DNA of 64,000 nucleotides from Spisula solida (Eukaryota; Mollusca; Bivalvia; Venerida; Mactridae). The DNA lies in the NCBI GenBank assembly GCA_947247005.1, contig OX365948.1:37576601-37640600 (forward strand). Direction: 5' to 3'. The position numbers and the translations under genes are program-made. Positions 12,271 through 23,499 of this stretch are shown here, one piece after another (within the stretch, counting starts at the first letter, position 1; every line of letters begins with the position of its first letter). The notes under the pieces were generated by a model, which had not been told where the DNA came from, did not search any database, and saw nothing but the letters and a program-made list of their open reading frames with translations.

Positions 12271-13073
12271 AGCTCACCTGTCACAAAGTGACAGAGTGTG
12301 CTTTTGTGACCACTCTTCGTCCGTCGTCCGTCCGTCGTCCGTCCACAATTTGTGTAGACACTGTAGGTCACAGTTTTGGCATAATCTTCATGAAACTAGG
12401 TCACAATGATCATCTCAACAAAATCTAGGCCAAGTTCGATATTGGGTCATCCAGGGTCAAAAACTAGGTCACAAGGTCAAATAATAGAAAACCTTGTATA
12501 GTCCCTAGAGGTCACAATTTTGGTCTAATCTTCATGAACCTTAGTCAAAATGATCATGTTAACAAAATCTAAATGTAGTTTGATATTGGGTCATCCAGGG
12601 TCAAAAACTAGGTCACAAGGTCAAATCATTGAAAAACCTTGTGTAGACTGGCAGTGTATAGGTCACAATTTTGACCTAATATTAATGAAACTTGGTCACA
12701 ATAATCATCTCAACAAAATATTGATCATGTTTGATATTGGGTCACCCGGGGTCAAAAACAAGATCGCAAGGTCAAATCATATAAAAACCTTGTGTAGTCA
12801 CTAAAGGTCAAACTGTTGGCCTAATATTTATGAAACTTTGTCACAATGATCATCTCAACACTAACTATTCAAGTGGAATATTGTGTCACCTGGGGTCAAA
12901 AACTATGTCAAATCATAGACAAAACTTGGCTTAAACTTCAATATGCCATTTGGTCTATGTGATGTAAATTGCAATGCCGCTTAATAAGACAATATGGAAA
13001 CCTTGTACTTGCAAGGGGTCTGAATGAACTACTAGGGCAGGTGAGCGTCCTATGGCCCTTTGGGACCTCTTGC
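12271..13073. mobile_element. AGCTCACCTG/CAGGTGAGC repeat with about four internal tandem units
   Basis: The left end AGCTCACCTGTCACAAAGTG and the right end GGGCAGGTGAGCGTCCTATG form short inverted termini. A CGTCCGTCGTCCGTCC stretch lies near the left end. Inside are about four degenerate units of roughly 140-150 bases, each with AGGTCACA, CTTCATGAAACTAGGTCACA-like and GGGTCATCCAGGGTCAAAAA motifs. This pattern is familiar from molluscan genomes (established knowledge, from memory). No protein is encoded. It lies in intron 1 of gene C and is missing at the matching place in gene D, so it may be a later insertion. Confidence 0.65.
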
Positions 13074-14922
13074 TAAGTTTAGTTTTAAGTCCTAACCACA
13101 GTATTCCAGTCATAAGGGGACTACCCAGCCACATTATACTGACACCAGACAAATCAGCAATGGTAGCTATACCAGTAACATTTTAATGACTGTGGTATAC
13201 CGCTGGCTAGTATTATATACATAACCTATCGTTTCAGACGTCTGTCGAATGAAGATGAGAATTAACAGTCAGAAAAATATAACTAATTTTACCTTCTTCT
13301 TGTTGTTTCTGTATATAGTTGGGAGTCCATCAGCACAAAAGTCGCTTATTTTTCATCGTCCATGGCATTTTTTAGTAGAAGTGTTTCAATACCATATTTG
13401 AATTGCCCAATACCAGTTGTATGTGGTTTGGGTGGATGCCACGCGCAAAACCCTCTGTGAAGGTCATAAATGAGGTCAAAGGTCAATTAAGTGCACATAG
13501 CATACATCAACTTGAAATTGCACCATATCTTGGTCAATTCTCCAGGTAGAATGGTCAAAATGGTATCAAAATAAAGCTAATGAATTGGTTCATCATTTGC
13601 AATGATTTTATGCAAATTATCACATTTGCATACTCATGAATATTAATGAGGAAGTCAAAAATTTGTAAAATTTCGTTAAAATCTACTAGTATAGTTGACA
13701 AATATATGCCATATCTTCCTTATTTCTATTATTTAAAGATCCGAATTGTACCAAAATCATGTGAAGACATAGGGCTTTCGTTAAATGTATATTTGTATAG
13801 ATAAATATAATTTAATTCCACCGAGAATAACCGCCAAAGGTGGGTGGGGGTAAATTTAAAACAGAACGTAAAAATCTCAATACAGTCAGAATCAACATTA
13901 AACACTCATTAAACATATTCCTTATATCAAAATATGATTTATTCGTGGAAATTGATTTTAACTTACTTAAATATTATGCTAATTAACTCATTTGCATATT
14001 TATGAATATTGATAATGTATTGAACATGTATGACAAATAGCGTCCAAATAAGGATCTATATCTGAGTGATAAACAAGCAGTGCCTTTTAATAATTATACA
14101 AATGCAACACATATGTCTCATTACACAATATATAGTTGTACATGACATGTAGAACTGTATTATTTATTCTTATAATCATCGGCAAACCACAGTAGTTTCT
14201 ACCGTTATTATACAAATTATACGAATTCCAATCAAAGAAAACATGTAGTGCCGTCAACGTAAAATGTCGCCTGGTATATTAACCTCTCAATTAATAAGTT
14301 GGTATTTTTTAACAAACTACCGGGTATACGTATGTTCATTTAGTTGCATGTATAGAGTCGTATTGGAGAACAAGAAAACGTTATTCTTAGCCAATTGCAG
14401 TTCATTTCTTTCGTACCCTGACTTGTCCGTACTTTCACAATGTTTATAAAGCCTTAGTTGATACAGTTTGTTGCTATTTTAATCAGTAGCAATATGTAGT
14501 AAGTAACGATGATTAGGACGGTATAGTATGCATATGTGAGTAATTTCCTTTTTTGAACGTTTCTATTGTGACTTTACAAATCATAAGCTTATCAATAAAG
14601 ACTACACAACTTGGATTCAAACGAGATAGAAAAAGTCGCCCGATGCGTCGAATTATATCTGGTCCTGATACTAGTATACCCATGCCACAATCAAACGATT
14701 ATATCTTCCTAATGAGTTAAACCGAAGTCGATACTCGCTAAGTTACTTTCCTTTAGTTTGCGAACAAAGTCAGAAACGTTACTAAGAAAGAACGAGCTTG
14801 GTGTAAGAGAAAGCTACCACAATGTACAGAAGACAACGAAAAGACGCGAAGTTTGCCAAATGTCATCAAAAGATGCGAGGGTCATTTTATGCTTTGGGTG
14901 CTTCAAGCGAAGGATGCCTTAC

Positions 14923-15207
14923 TTATTTATTATTCAGTTCTCTTCTTTGATTCCGTTTTTTCTCAGGTTCGGCCTCTACTGTTCTTCGCCTTGCGGTTTT
15001 CAGTCTTGTTCTCGGTCTCTTAATGCCACGAGGTATCAATTGAGACGCTTGAAGCATATACATTTCCCACTGCGTATGTCTTTGTCTAGGGGATGAACTC
15101 CCAATATGGATTTGGGAGGCATCGTAAACAGGTTGCTCGTGGTCTAGGGGAAGTATATGGGAGGTCATCAGACAAGTTGTAACATCAGGAGGAATCATGA
15201 TGATCAA
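14923..15207 (-). pseudogene. Unrecognised coding remnant inside the transposon
   Basis: A minus-strand frame of about 95 codons (open for about 20 further codons upstream) ends in a strongly basic tail (RPRTRLKTARRRTVEAEPEK). Its composition differs from the surrounding AT-rich sequence. It may be the last exon of the protein once encoded by the 13.3-19.2 kb element. A nested miniature element (15283-16010) lies just upstream of its start and may have cut the gene. No known domain was recognised, and a chance frame is possible. Confidence 0.3.
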
Positions 15208-15282
15208 GGAGTATCGGGGTGCATTGCAAAAACTCTCGATGTGCTCGAGACGTTATGCGTCAATTCCTCTTCCTCGGGGATG

Positions 15283-16010
15283 TACTGTAAAAGCAGAATA
15301 TTTCGCGAGGGTTTTATTTTCGCTATATTCGCGAGTTCGAATAATTCGCGAAAATTGATGCTCGTGAAATTATTACCTTCAAAATAGCTTCAAATATGTT
15401 GAACTTCAATATTAATTACGGCAAAGCGACGCCATGACAGTCTACTCGGAATTGATAAAATACTGACGACAACGCTAACTTTGTTTCATTGATATTTACA
15501 AAATGTTAAATATTCAACAGAAAATGTGTACATTAAATATGTCTTTCAAAAATATAATTCATTTAGTAGTTCAATTGAATAGTTCAATGACTGTGTAACA
15601 GTATTAAAACTCTGTCTACAGGTACAATGTTTAACACCCACGGCTATTGCTTGTTCCGATAAGTTCGGAAACAATGGACTGAATACAATATACTTTCACA
15701 GTTTTCTCATTACACAATGTTATGGTCTGGTTTGGCTTAATTGAGTACTAGTAAATACCATCAAGTTAAGCCAATCGGCCAATTAAGAATTAATACGCTT
15801 GGATAGATGACCATTATATTATACAAACAGTAGTCGTAAATATCTGAGTGATTACCATGCCGTGGCAATTAAATAATTCACCAGGGATATTGCCGATAAG
15901 TTTTTTCTTTCTGAAATTTGAAATTCGCAAACATTAACCCTCGCGAACTACTTCCAAATTAGAAATTCGCAAAAATTTAGCCTCGCGAAAATAAATGCTT
16001 TTACAGTACT
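15283..16010. mobile_element. Nested miniature element with TACTGTAAAAGCA ends
   Basis: The left end TACTGTAAAAGCAGAATATT and the right end, read in reverse as TACTGTAAAAGCATTTATTT, are inverted copies. Both are followed by TTCGCGAGG and then further TTCGCGA-rich sequence. The element is about 730 bases, has no coding region, and sits inside the larger 13.3-19.2 kb transposon, so it is younger than that element. No clean target duplication could be settled. Confidence 0.75.
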
Positions 16011-17409
16011 TCCGATGGATTTAAGAGTTTAGCAGGCGTCTATGATCCCATGTATCTCAGAGAAGGCATCCGGTGTCTCGGATAAGCTTCATGAATGTTT
16101 TGGGGAATCTGGAGACATCTTGTGAAAACGCGAGTACATGTACATACGTCAGGGAAATTCAATGCATGCATATTTTTACCCGATGTATTCGCGCTGTCAT
16201 GTCGGGAATAACCCGGGAAGGCATCCCAGAAACGCACCAGAGACTCGGGAATACCAGTTACCATGTTAACTTATGCGCTAGGCATCCCAGTGATATTTGG
16301 GACACATTCTCTGTCTCGGGATTACAATTTTGAATGGAAACTTCGGGTACGTCATGAGACATTTTGGGTCATCGTGAGTAATCGGGTGGGGGTATCGGTA
16401 GACATCGGATGACTCCCGAGTTGTCCTGAAATTATACGTTTGTCCAACTGCCTCGATGATTTACTCCCGATGGAAATTAGGGACTTCGGGATGTGTTGGG
16501 ATCAGGTTCTGCAAGAAAATCGGTAGTATTGAGAGACATAGACAAATGTGTAATTCCTTATCTCTGATAAGTTCGCATCGTGTACCTTGGCATAGCCCCG
16601 ACATATGTTCTGGGGAATTGTCCGAGTTACCGGAAGCCTACGTCTGATAAAAGTTGAATGAGACAGGTACAATTTGTCAAGATATAATAATTATGTTAAA
16701 AATATTTGGGCCAAAATATTTTTCAGATTTGTCGTAGGTAGCCGTCGTGGAAACTTGACATGAGTATTTTCATGTTAGCTTAAATTTGCTTGATATATTC
16801 GCAGATTCGCAACTTTGTTGTTTGGTTGTACTGTTTAGATTTTTCAAATTTGACGTAATCTATATAATGTTGATAAAAAAGGCAATGTTTGTCTATTAAG
16901 TGTAATAATGTTGTCAACCTGATCAATGTATAAGTCTTCAGCAAAGGTCTGAAGTATGACTTTTGTCTCTCTAGTTTTGATTTGTAGTCAAACCTAGTTT
17001 GCATACTTGCTAAAGAAGAGCATGAAGGGTATTAAAATAATTATCGGATGGCATGATATAGATGTTTATAGAATCACCATCTGGGACATTCAAATATTCA
17101 AGTTTGTATGAAAGCTGTGCCATCAAAGAAAACCAAACTGTGTACTGTACATATAATTCTCAGAACATGTCCCCAAACGACTACCGTATCATTGTTGGGT
17201 TTCTCTCTTTGACGGGATGTGAAACTATTATTCTGCTTGAAAAGATATGAACTTCTGTTGGATATTAGAAGAGACGTACATTCAGATGAGACAGAGAGTT
17301 GTACAAACTTGTTAATGACTCCTGTTTGTTAAAGCTCTATGAAATAAGGTTTGAAATACTTCCGCCAAGAAGTTAAAAAAGAAGTTAAGTTACAAATATT
17401 CGAGGGCTG

Positions 17410-17735
17410 CTTTCAGCAGTTCAGCTGTTCAGCTACCCTTTGACATTTTAACTTCCCTGGTCATTGGGCCACCTAAGGAACCCTGTGTTCGAGTTTCCCT
17501 GGGGAGACTACTTTTCTCCTGGTGAGTGTGCAGTCAACATCTATCAGCGGCGCCCAGAACTATCGAACGTGTATAGACATCGCCCTAACAGGCATCAATT
17601 CACACCTTGGTTGAGTGGAGCATGTGGGTTATTCTTGCTCAGAGAAATTTGAGCTGTGGTCGAGACGGGGATTGAACACGGGACCCGAAGCGACCCGAAG
17701 CGCGCCTCCCTACCTCTAGGTCACTGCTCCCCCAG
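17410..17735 (-). mobile_element. tRNA-derived SINE
   Basis: On the minus strand the head reads AGCAGTGACCTAGAGGTAGG (A-box-like) and GTTCAATCCCCGTC (B box). The body has AATTTCTCTGAGCAAGAATA and a GGTGTGAATTGATGCCTG core. It ends near CAGGGAAGTTAAAATGTCAA and a CAGCTGAACAGCTGAAC segment. The same body and tail occur at 61830-62075. It lies inside the 13.3-19.2 kb transposon. Confidence 0.65.
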
Positions 17736-19818
17736 TGATGTGAAGTGATGCGCTCGAACTGAACACCGCAAGAGCAAAATACCAACCAGGCACTTGTATA
17801 CGGATACAAGCCGCGATGCATCCATAATGAATACAGAAATCAAGACGTGATCTACTAATTCTTCATACTACTTGCATTGAACTGAGAAGGTGTTTGTAAA
17901 TTCACGTGCTAATATATCCACAGTAAATGTTCACAATCAATCTAAAACTAAACAGCGACATTGTAACTTGTCTTATTTGTACATATATACACTATTGTTT
18001 CATGAATGATTTGTGGCGTTTTCTGAATAGATTCATAGTTTAAAATTGCCAAGAACGTTATTGTCTTAAGCACTTAAGGGGGTATATGCACCTTGTGTTT
18101 AATGATTAAAGTTCCCACGGACGGGCATTGGTACCTGCTGTTTCTCGGTACTCTGTTCACTAGATGTTATAACACGAAAGGCATGCTTTAACTCTATATT
18201 CATTCTAATTTAAACAAGACATGAATTAAAATATCAATCTGGTGCTGTATGGAAATATAATATAATGTAACATTATTCATGCTTTAAAATGAACCATTCC
18301 CCACCTATTTTGAGCTTTTACAAAGGAACAAGTAAAAGTGTATGAACAATTTGCAATATCATTTTGATTATCATCATCTTTTTATATTCCTAAAGCATAA
18401 TTTGAACCTAGTTTTATGTTTGTTCTTATTTATCATACTAAACTCGAAAATACTAATTGCAGCTCACGTGTATGCCTACGTTTAGGTAGCTCATTCCTCC
18501 TTAAACGAATGTTGACATATTTTAAATGAATTGGTACATTTTAAAACCAATATAATAGTTGTTACTTGTAATCCCATTTAAATCAATGCAAACACAATAT
18601 TACTTATTTATAATACTGTTGACGCTATTATGTTAGTTTGGGTTCATGTGTCATTTTAACCCCCACCCACTTTAAGTAAACGTGTGCCCTTAAATCATTG
18701 AGAAGGTAAGTGTCAAGTTAACATATCAATAGCTTAGTATCTCACCATTAAATAAGAATCATTTAGGCTTTCAAATAGCAAAAATGACGACATTATAACA
18801 AATAGATGGTTCACACACGTCGAATTTTTATGAAAAATATTGCTAATTTTAGGTGTTCTCATCAATATTCATGAGTATACAAATGCATGAGTTATTTTTA
18901 TTAATAGCCCAGTGCAATAGCTTCCTTTTGATACAATTTGTAAAATTTTTGACCGAAAACTGACAGAGATATAATGATATTTCGAGGGAGATATATAAAA
19001 AATGCACTCATTTGACCTTTGACCTAATTCTGAGATAACGAGGCAAAATCACGGATGGCATCCGGCCGTTTCAGATTGCACACATATCAAAGATAACATA
19101 TAGCATGGATGCCACATTCTACTCTCCGATGCCATGGCTCGTCATATTTTCTCCGTATGGACTCCCGACTAATATTTATAATCGCGTTTTCCAAGTTTTC
19201 CAGTCGAATCTCCATTCTAATCTGCTTGGATAGAATTTGTTCCTCGTAATGATATCTGGAACATTGTCGCTCAGCAAACGCCCATGTTTCCCTTGTACCA
19301 CATATACACAGCAGGATTATGATCAGTCCGCTCATTGTGACTGGGAATCTTAGCAATCTAATGCATGTGTTAAATACTCTTACAACGAATCTATGTATCA
19401 ATGTAACTAAATATTCAAATTAATTTTATCAGGACACAGCTCGTTAGGCAAGATTTAACAAATTTATTTATGTAAATAAATAAAACGTGCATGCATAAGA
19501 TAGTTATGAAAAAAGTTTGAATTATTCTTGAACAACTCATATTTCATAATTACTTTATGTATGAGCGTTTTATTTATTTACATAAACAAAAATTGCCATT
19601 TATAGACAGCTTTCCTAACATGCAAACGTTTAGCCTAATTTACCTCAGACTGTACCGTAATTTGTTTACAGTTTAATATGGTACAAAATCGTGCTGTGTT
19701 ATTTAAATTCAACTGATAGGTTATTTACAACGTTTCATGGCTAACAATTACCATCCGTTAATGAGTGTCTATAATACGTGCGTCGACTAAGATAGATAAC
19801 GGTTATATAAACAGATCA

Positions 19819-19969
19819 GCCCTGCGTTCAAGGAAAAATCACGTGACGAACGTTTCGTACCAGGTACGATACGTTTCGTACCTGGTACGCAAACGGTGCG
19901 AAATGTTTCGTACCTGGTACATACCAGGTACGAAACGTACGTCACGTTATTTTTCCTTGAACGTAGGGC
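19819..19969. mobile_element. Short palindromic miniature element (GCCCTRCGTTC ends)
   Basis: The ends GCCCTGCGTTCAAGGAAAAA and TTTTTCCTTGAACGTAGGGC are inverted copies. The centre is made of repeated CGTTTCGTACCTGGTACG palindromes. The paralogous site at about 8028-8045 reads AACAGATCAGTAGTATGGTT without the insert, which gives an empty site. A related fragment is at about 784-840. Confidence 0.8.
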
Positions 19970-20223
19970 AGTTGTATGGTTAACGGATTCAAAAACGATA
20001 TAATCAATTATCAATTTATTTCTTTGTGTCAAAATTTCGAAGTGTAGCTACGTGATATAAAATATAAGTTTTAATATTCTTCTTTTACCCAGCTCTGATC
20101 GTATACCTGCTGATATATTTTGTGTGATCTGTGGTTCATTGTTATTGATATGTGCTATGTTTCCATTTAAATACACTAGTTATATGTAAGAATTGAGTAA
20201 ACAATTATGTCGACAAACGTACT

Positions 20224-23200
20224 TTAATGACGACGATGCTGTTTTTCACAAATGTATCTGTACTGGCGATTAGTACAGGGTTCGTCAATCCAATTCTTGT
20301 TATGACCAGAAGATACAGCGACACAGTTTCCACCTCTTCCCCCATTTGGTTCACCTTTGTGCCAACCGAGAAACTGAACTTTCTCCTCCGTTCCTGTCCA
20401 CTTCCAGTCGTCTTCGCTCAATATGTCTGTCAAACCAATCCAAAATCGTGGAGCTATTTGCGAGAGAAATATTATAAGAATAATTTAAAAATACGCTGTG
20501 TGGACATTACATGACGAATGTTATAGAATTGCTGTATTGTGTTATTTTTGTCCTTCCAATGTTAAATCGTGAAGTGGTTGTTTACTATAGCGTGACCGTT
20601 TAAAAAAGAGCCAGAAAATTAACCTTATGCTACACTGATTTTCAGATCACAGTATCGAGTCTTATCCTTCAATGCCTGGATGCAGGCTTGCGGACAATTG
20701 GTATAACAATCATATGTCTACACTCCCTTTTCCATTTTTGTAAATACACGCCCATAATCTAAGCTTATATGTATAGGCACGTAGTTTTATTCTCGACAAT
20801 CACCGGCTAAAATACTGTAGCTAGCTACATTGTATAACAATGGACATATATAACATAAATACAAATGTATTTAATTGCATACAAAATACAAATAAAATTG
20901 GGTATAAAGAAAAATACAACATAAAAATTGTGTTTAAAGAAAATAAACTCAAAATATTTAACCTAAATATCCTGCATACCTGACCACTCGGCCACACGGC
21001 GCTTTATGAAATCATTTTCACTGGCACTCTGTATGATGACTAGGTGTGCGCCAAATACTTCGCAGGAAGTCTGAAACAACAAACAAAATTCTAACATAGC
21101 ACGCTACATTCGCCGTCATTATTTTGAACTAACCGTTTTAGATAACGCAACAAAGCAAAGCAACAAATTCGTTATTTCTTAAACACAACTTTACTAGGCC
21201 AAGATGGTCATTTATTGCTTCAATGCCTAGGCCCCCTTGAAGTCACAATATGTCTGAGGAGAATTAGTTTTCCACATACATTCGGGAATAAAATGAAAAC
21301 GTATTTACTCGTCTTTTGCCCATTTTATATACGAATCAATGGTACATTCATGTATTCAATATAAAGGCATTAACTGTCAAGAAACATTTCTTAGATATCA
21401 AAGATCAACAATGCACGTGCGTTGTACTTAGTTCAAATGAGACCGTGAGAGAAATACGTATAGATCAGGTTTGATAAGATAACAACTGGCTGCAGGAAAC
21501 TGCAAGAGTACGCTATATGGATAGTGTTGTCAGTTGTCACTATAGATATAACAATAAGCACTGTTGATATAGGGTTTGACATGAAAAGTAATAGTAAGGT
21601 ACCGAGATGATGTATGTTATGAATTAAAAGACACACGTTCGCTACACTGATTGTACATTTACACCCGACCATTGAATCGCAAGTCGGATGTTTCAATCGG
21701 CGGCGACAGCGTCAGTGTTTTACCCTCCCAGGTACCAATTCATACACCTACCTGCGTATTTGGAGCATAAGATTCTTTCTCAGAGAAATCAAGCAAGGGC
21801 ACAGACGGGGTTCGAACACAGGACCTATCCATCCCGAAGCACGTGCTCTATATTAATGTCAACACCCTCTAATATGAGAAGTCGTTAATCAAAGTAGGAC
21901 TATTGTTATCTATCTGCATTCGTAGACGTCAGTATCTTCGAACAATTTCAATTCCTAAAACATTGTCCAGTCATGACGAACAAACGCGCGATATATTGAA
22001 ACCACGGGTCAGACTTATAATACTCGAGTGTTTTTGGGAGCATGCAACTTTGAAACTACGGCTTCATGCTTAATTCGACATATTTGTTTAGTATTTACCT
22101 TCGCTTCCTCAAACTCAACATTTTTTGTACCATACAGGTAACAGGAGGATTGAAATGAAATCCACTCGTCATCACACGATTTCTTCACTAAGACTGAAAT
22201 CATTACATACTGTTGTCATTAAAACATAATTTCGCCACTATGAGTATAATGTGCCATGATATGGGTCTCGAAAACACACTCGATGCTCTTTGTCAAAGCA
22301 GAATTACCTTCAAATATACCAACGTGGTCATGTGGTATGGTTGAGGACTTAAATCACTTGCCTCGTGTCGCTGCTGGCTCGTACCCCTACATGAATTTGA
22401 AAGGCGAATAGTCGAAAGAACCTTAAGCGGCATCATAACAATAAAAACGTCATTTACAGGTCATAAAATGCTGAAGTTCCCAACATATAAAAACACTTAG
22501 AAGAATACACGCATTAAGTCATATGTTGGCTCTTCATGTAATAGGTCAATCTCATTAAAACAAATCCTAACATTCGCTACATTCCCTTACACTTGGTATA
22601 GGTGAAAGTACTATAATTATATCACATACCAAAGGCATGTCTTTTTAAGTTTATGTTTAAGTCCCACCCACAATATTCCAGTCATATGTAGACTACCCAG
22701 CCGTATTATACTGACACCAGACCAATCAGCAATGCTCCGGGTCTGTCCTTACACGACGAATATGCTTGGTAGCTATACCAGTAACATTTTAACGACGGTG
22801 ATATGCCGCTGGCTATAGTCCGCCCAGGATAATGTGATATTTACAAACATTAAGCGGTTTGGTCAACTTTGGCAAAATTGGTTTTACAAATCACTTAAAT
22901 AAACAGATAAGGTCAGTATTGTACTTAAAACATCACTGATAATCGTGCACATAATTGTAATCCACCTTGTGGAATATACTAAATTTTCACGCCGATCACA
23001 TTATCCTGGGCGCATTATAGTATTATACACATAACCTATCGCTTCAGACACTGATGCTGTAAACAACTCGTCTGTCGAATGAAGATGAGAGTTAACAGTC
23101 AGAGAAATACTAGTAATACTAATTTTACCTTTTTCTTGTTGTTGCTGTATGTTTTTAATCGTGTTCTCCAAGTTTTCCAGTCGAATCTCCATTCTAATCT

Positions 23201-23312
23201 GTTTGGATAGAATTTGTTCCTCGTAATGATATCTTGAACATTGTCGCTCAGCAAACGCCCATGTTTCTCTTGTACCACATATACACAGCAGGATAATGAT
23301 AAATCCGCCCAT
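20224..23312 (-). CDS. C-type lectin gene D, complete, four exons, 199 aa
   Basis: Exons on the minus strand are 23312-23129, 22193-22099, 21070-20980 and 20453-20224 (184, 95, 91 and 230 nt). Their phases and GT/AG borders match gene B. The start MGGFIIILLCICGTRETW gives a signal peptide (cut near residue 21). Residues 30-60 form a coiled neck. The lectin domain runs from about residue 68 to 192 with six conserved Cys, WIGL (128-131), EPN (158-160) and WIDEPC. The C-terminal tail QHRRH, shared with gene C, extends past the last Cys and is absent from gene B, where an AAA codon is followed directly by a stop. EPN suggests Ca2+-dependent mannose-type binding. The role as a secreted recognition lectin is inference. 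This is the intact sister of broken gene C, and its introns and flanks match C almost throughout. Confidence 0.9.
21698..21880 (-). mobile_element. tRNA-derived SINE in intron 2 of gene D
   Basis: This is the orthologous copy of the SINE at 11320-11505, with the same B box (GTTCGAACCCCGTC) and body. A few small differences (for example loss of GCCGAT near 21700) accumulated after the gene duplication. Confidence 0.65.
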
Positions 23313-23499
23313 TGTGACTGGTGGGACTTAGGAATGAATCTCTCCCATATAATGCATGCGTTAAATAGTCATACAACGAACCGCCTATCAAATGTATCAA
23401 ATTTACCGATTAATTTTTCAGAAGACGCTACATTAGGACGGACATAACAAAATGTTCGGTTATTACTTTTTCATTGAACTATGTGAACTTTTGCACACC

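Larger units (their letters stand above)
9630..13315. repeat. Segmental duplication (copy 1, gene C side)
   Basis: This block covers the downstream flank, exons 4 to 2 and introns of gene C. It matches 20010-23151 almost throughout: the flank with ATAAGTTTTAATRTTCTTCT, introns 2 and 3, and a shared SINE in intron 2. It also has the 12.27-13.07 kb repeat, which the D copy lacks. Genes C and D therefore arose by a recent tandem duplication of the whole gene with flanks. Confidence 0.8.
13316..19171. mobile_element. 5.86 kb DNA transposon inserted in lectin gene C exon 1
   Basis: The ends are inverted copies of TAGTYGGGAGTCCAT (13316-13330 and 19157-19171). They are flanked by ATA on both sides (13313-13315, 19172-19174), a 3-bp target duplication. 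Inverted similarity continues inward for about 550-700 bases: GAGGTCAAAGGTCAA and TACTCATGAATATTRATGAG blocks, and an AAAGGTGGGTGGGGGT block at about 13840 and 18660. This makes long, degenerate subterminal repeats. A 3-bp duplication occurs in PIF/Harbinger, CACTA and Zator-like elements. The terminal bases do not decide which. No intact transposase is visible, only one minus-strand reading frame (about 14923-15207) and GC-richer sequence at 16020-16650, so the copy looks nonautonomous or decayed. Confidence 0.85.
9832..19335 (-). pseudogene. C-type lectin gene C, exon 1 split by a transposon
   Basis: Exons on the minus strand are exon 1 in two pieces (19335-19172 and 13315-13293), exon 2 11825-11731, exon 3 10678-10588 and exon 4 10061-9832. 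Exons 2 to 4 have intact GT/AG borders and no stops. They encode a long-form lectin domain with WIGL, EPN and WIDEPC motifs nearly identical to gene D, ending CEKQHRRH. The start MSGLIIILLCICGTRETW gives a signal peptide. The 5.86 kb element enters the neck-coding part of exon 1, where the reading frame runs into element sequence and soon stops. Exon 1 without the element and one ATA repeat would be 184 nt, the same as B and D, and in frame. The disruption is therefore recent and is the only damage seen. Splicing out the element is not impossible, but no suitable splice sites were checked. Confidence 0.82.

Noticed and set aside
16040..16650. Short frames in the GC-richer block inside the transposon
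   Set aside because: All are under 90 codons, overlap on both strands and contain degenerate GGGA/TCCC words. None shows a recognisable motif.
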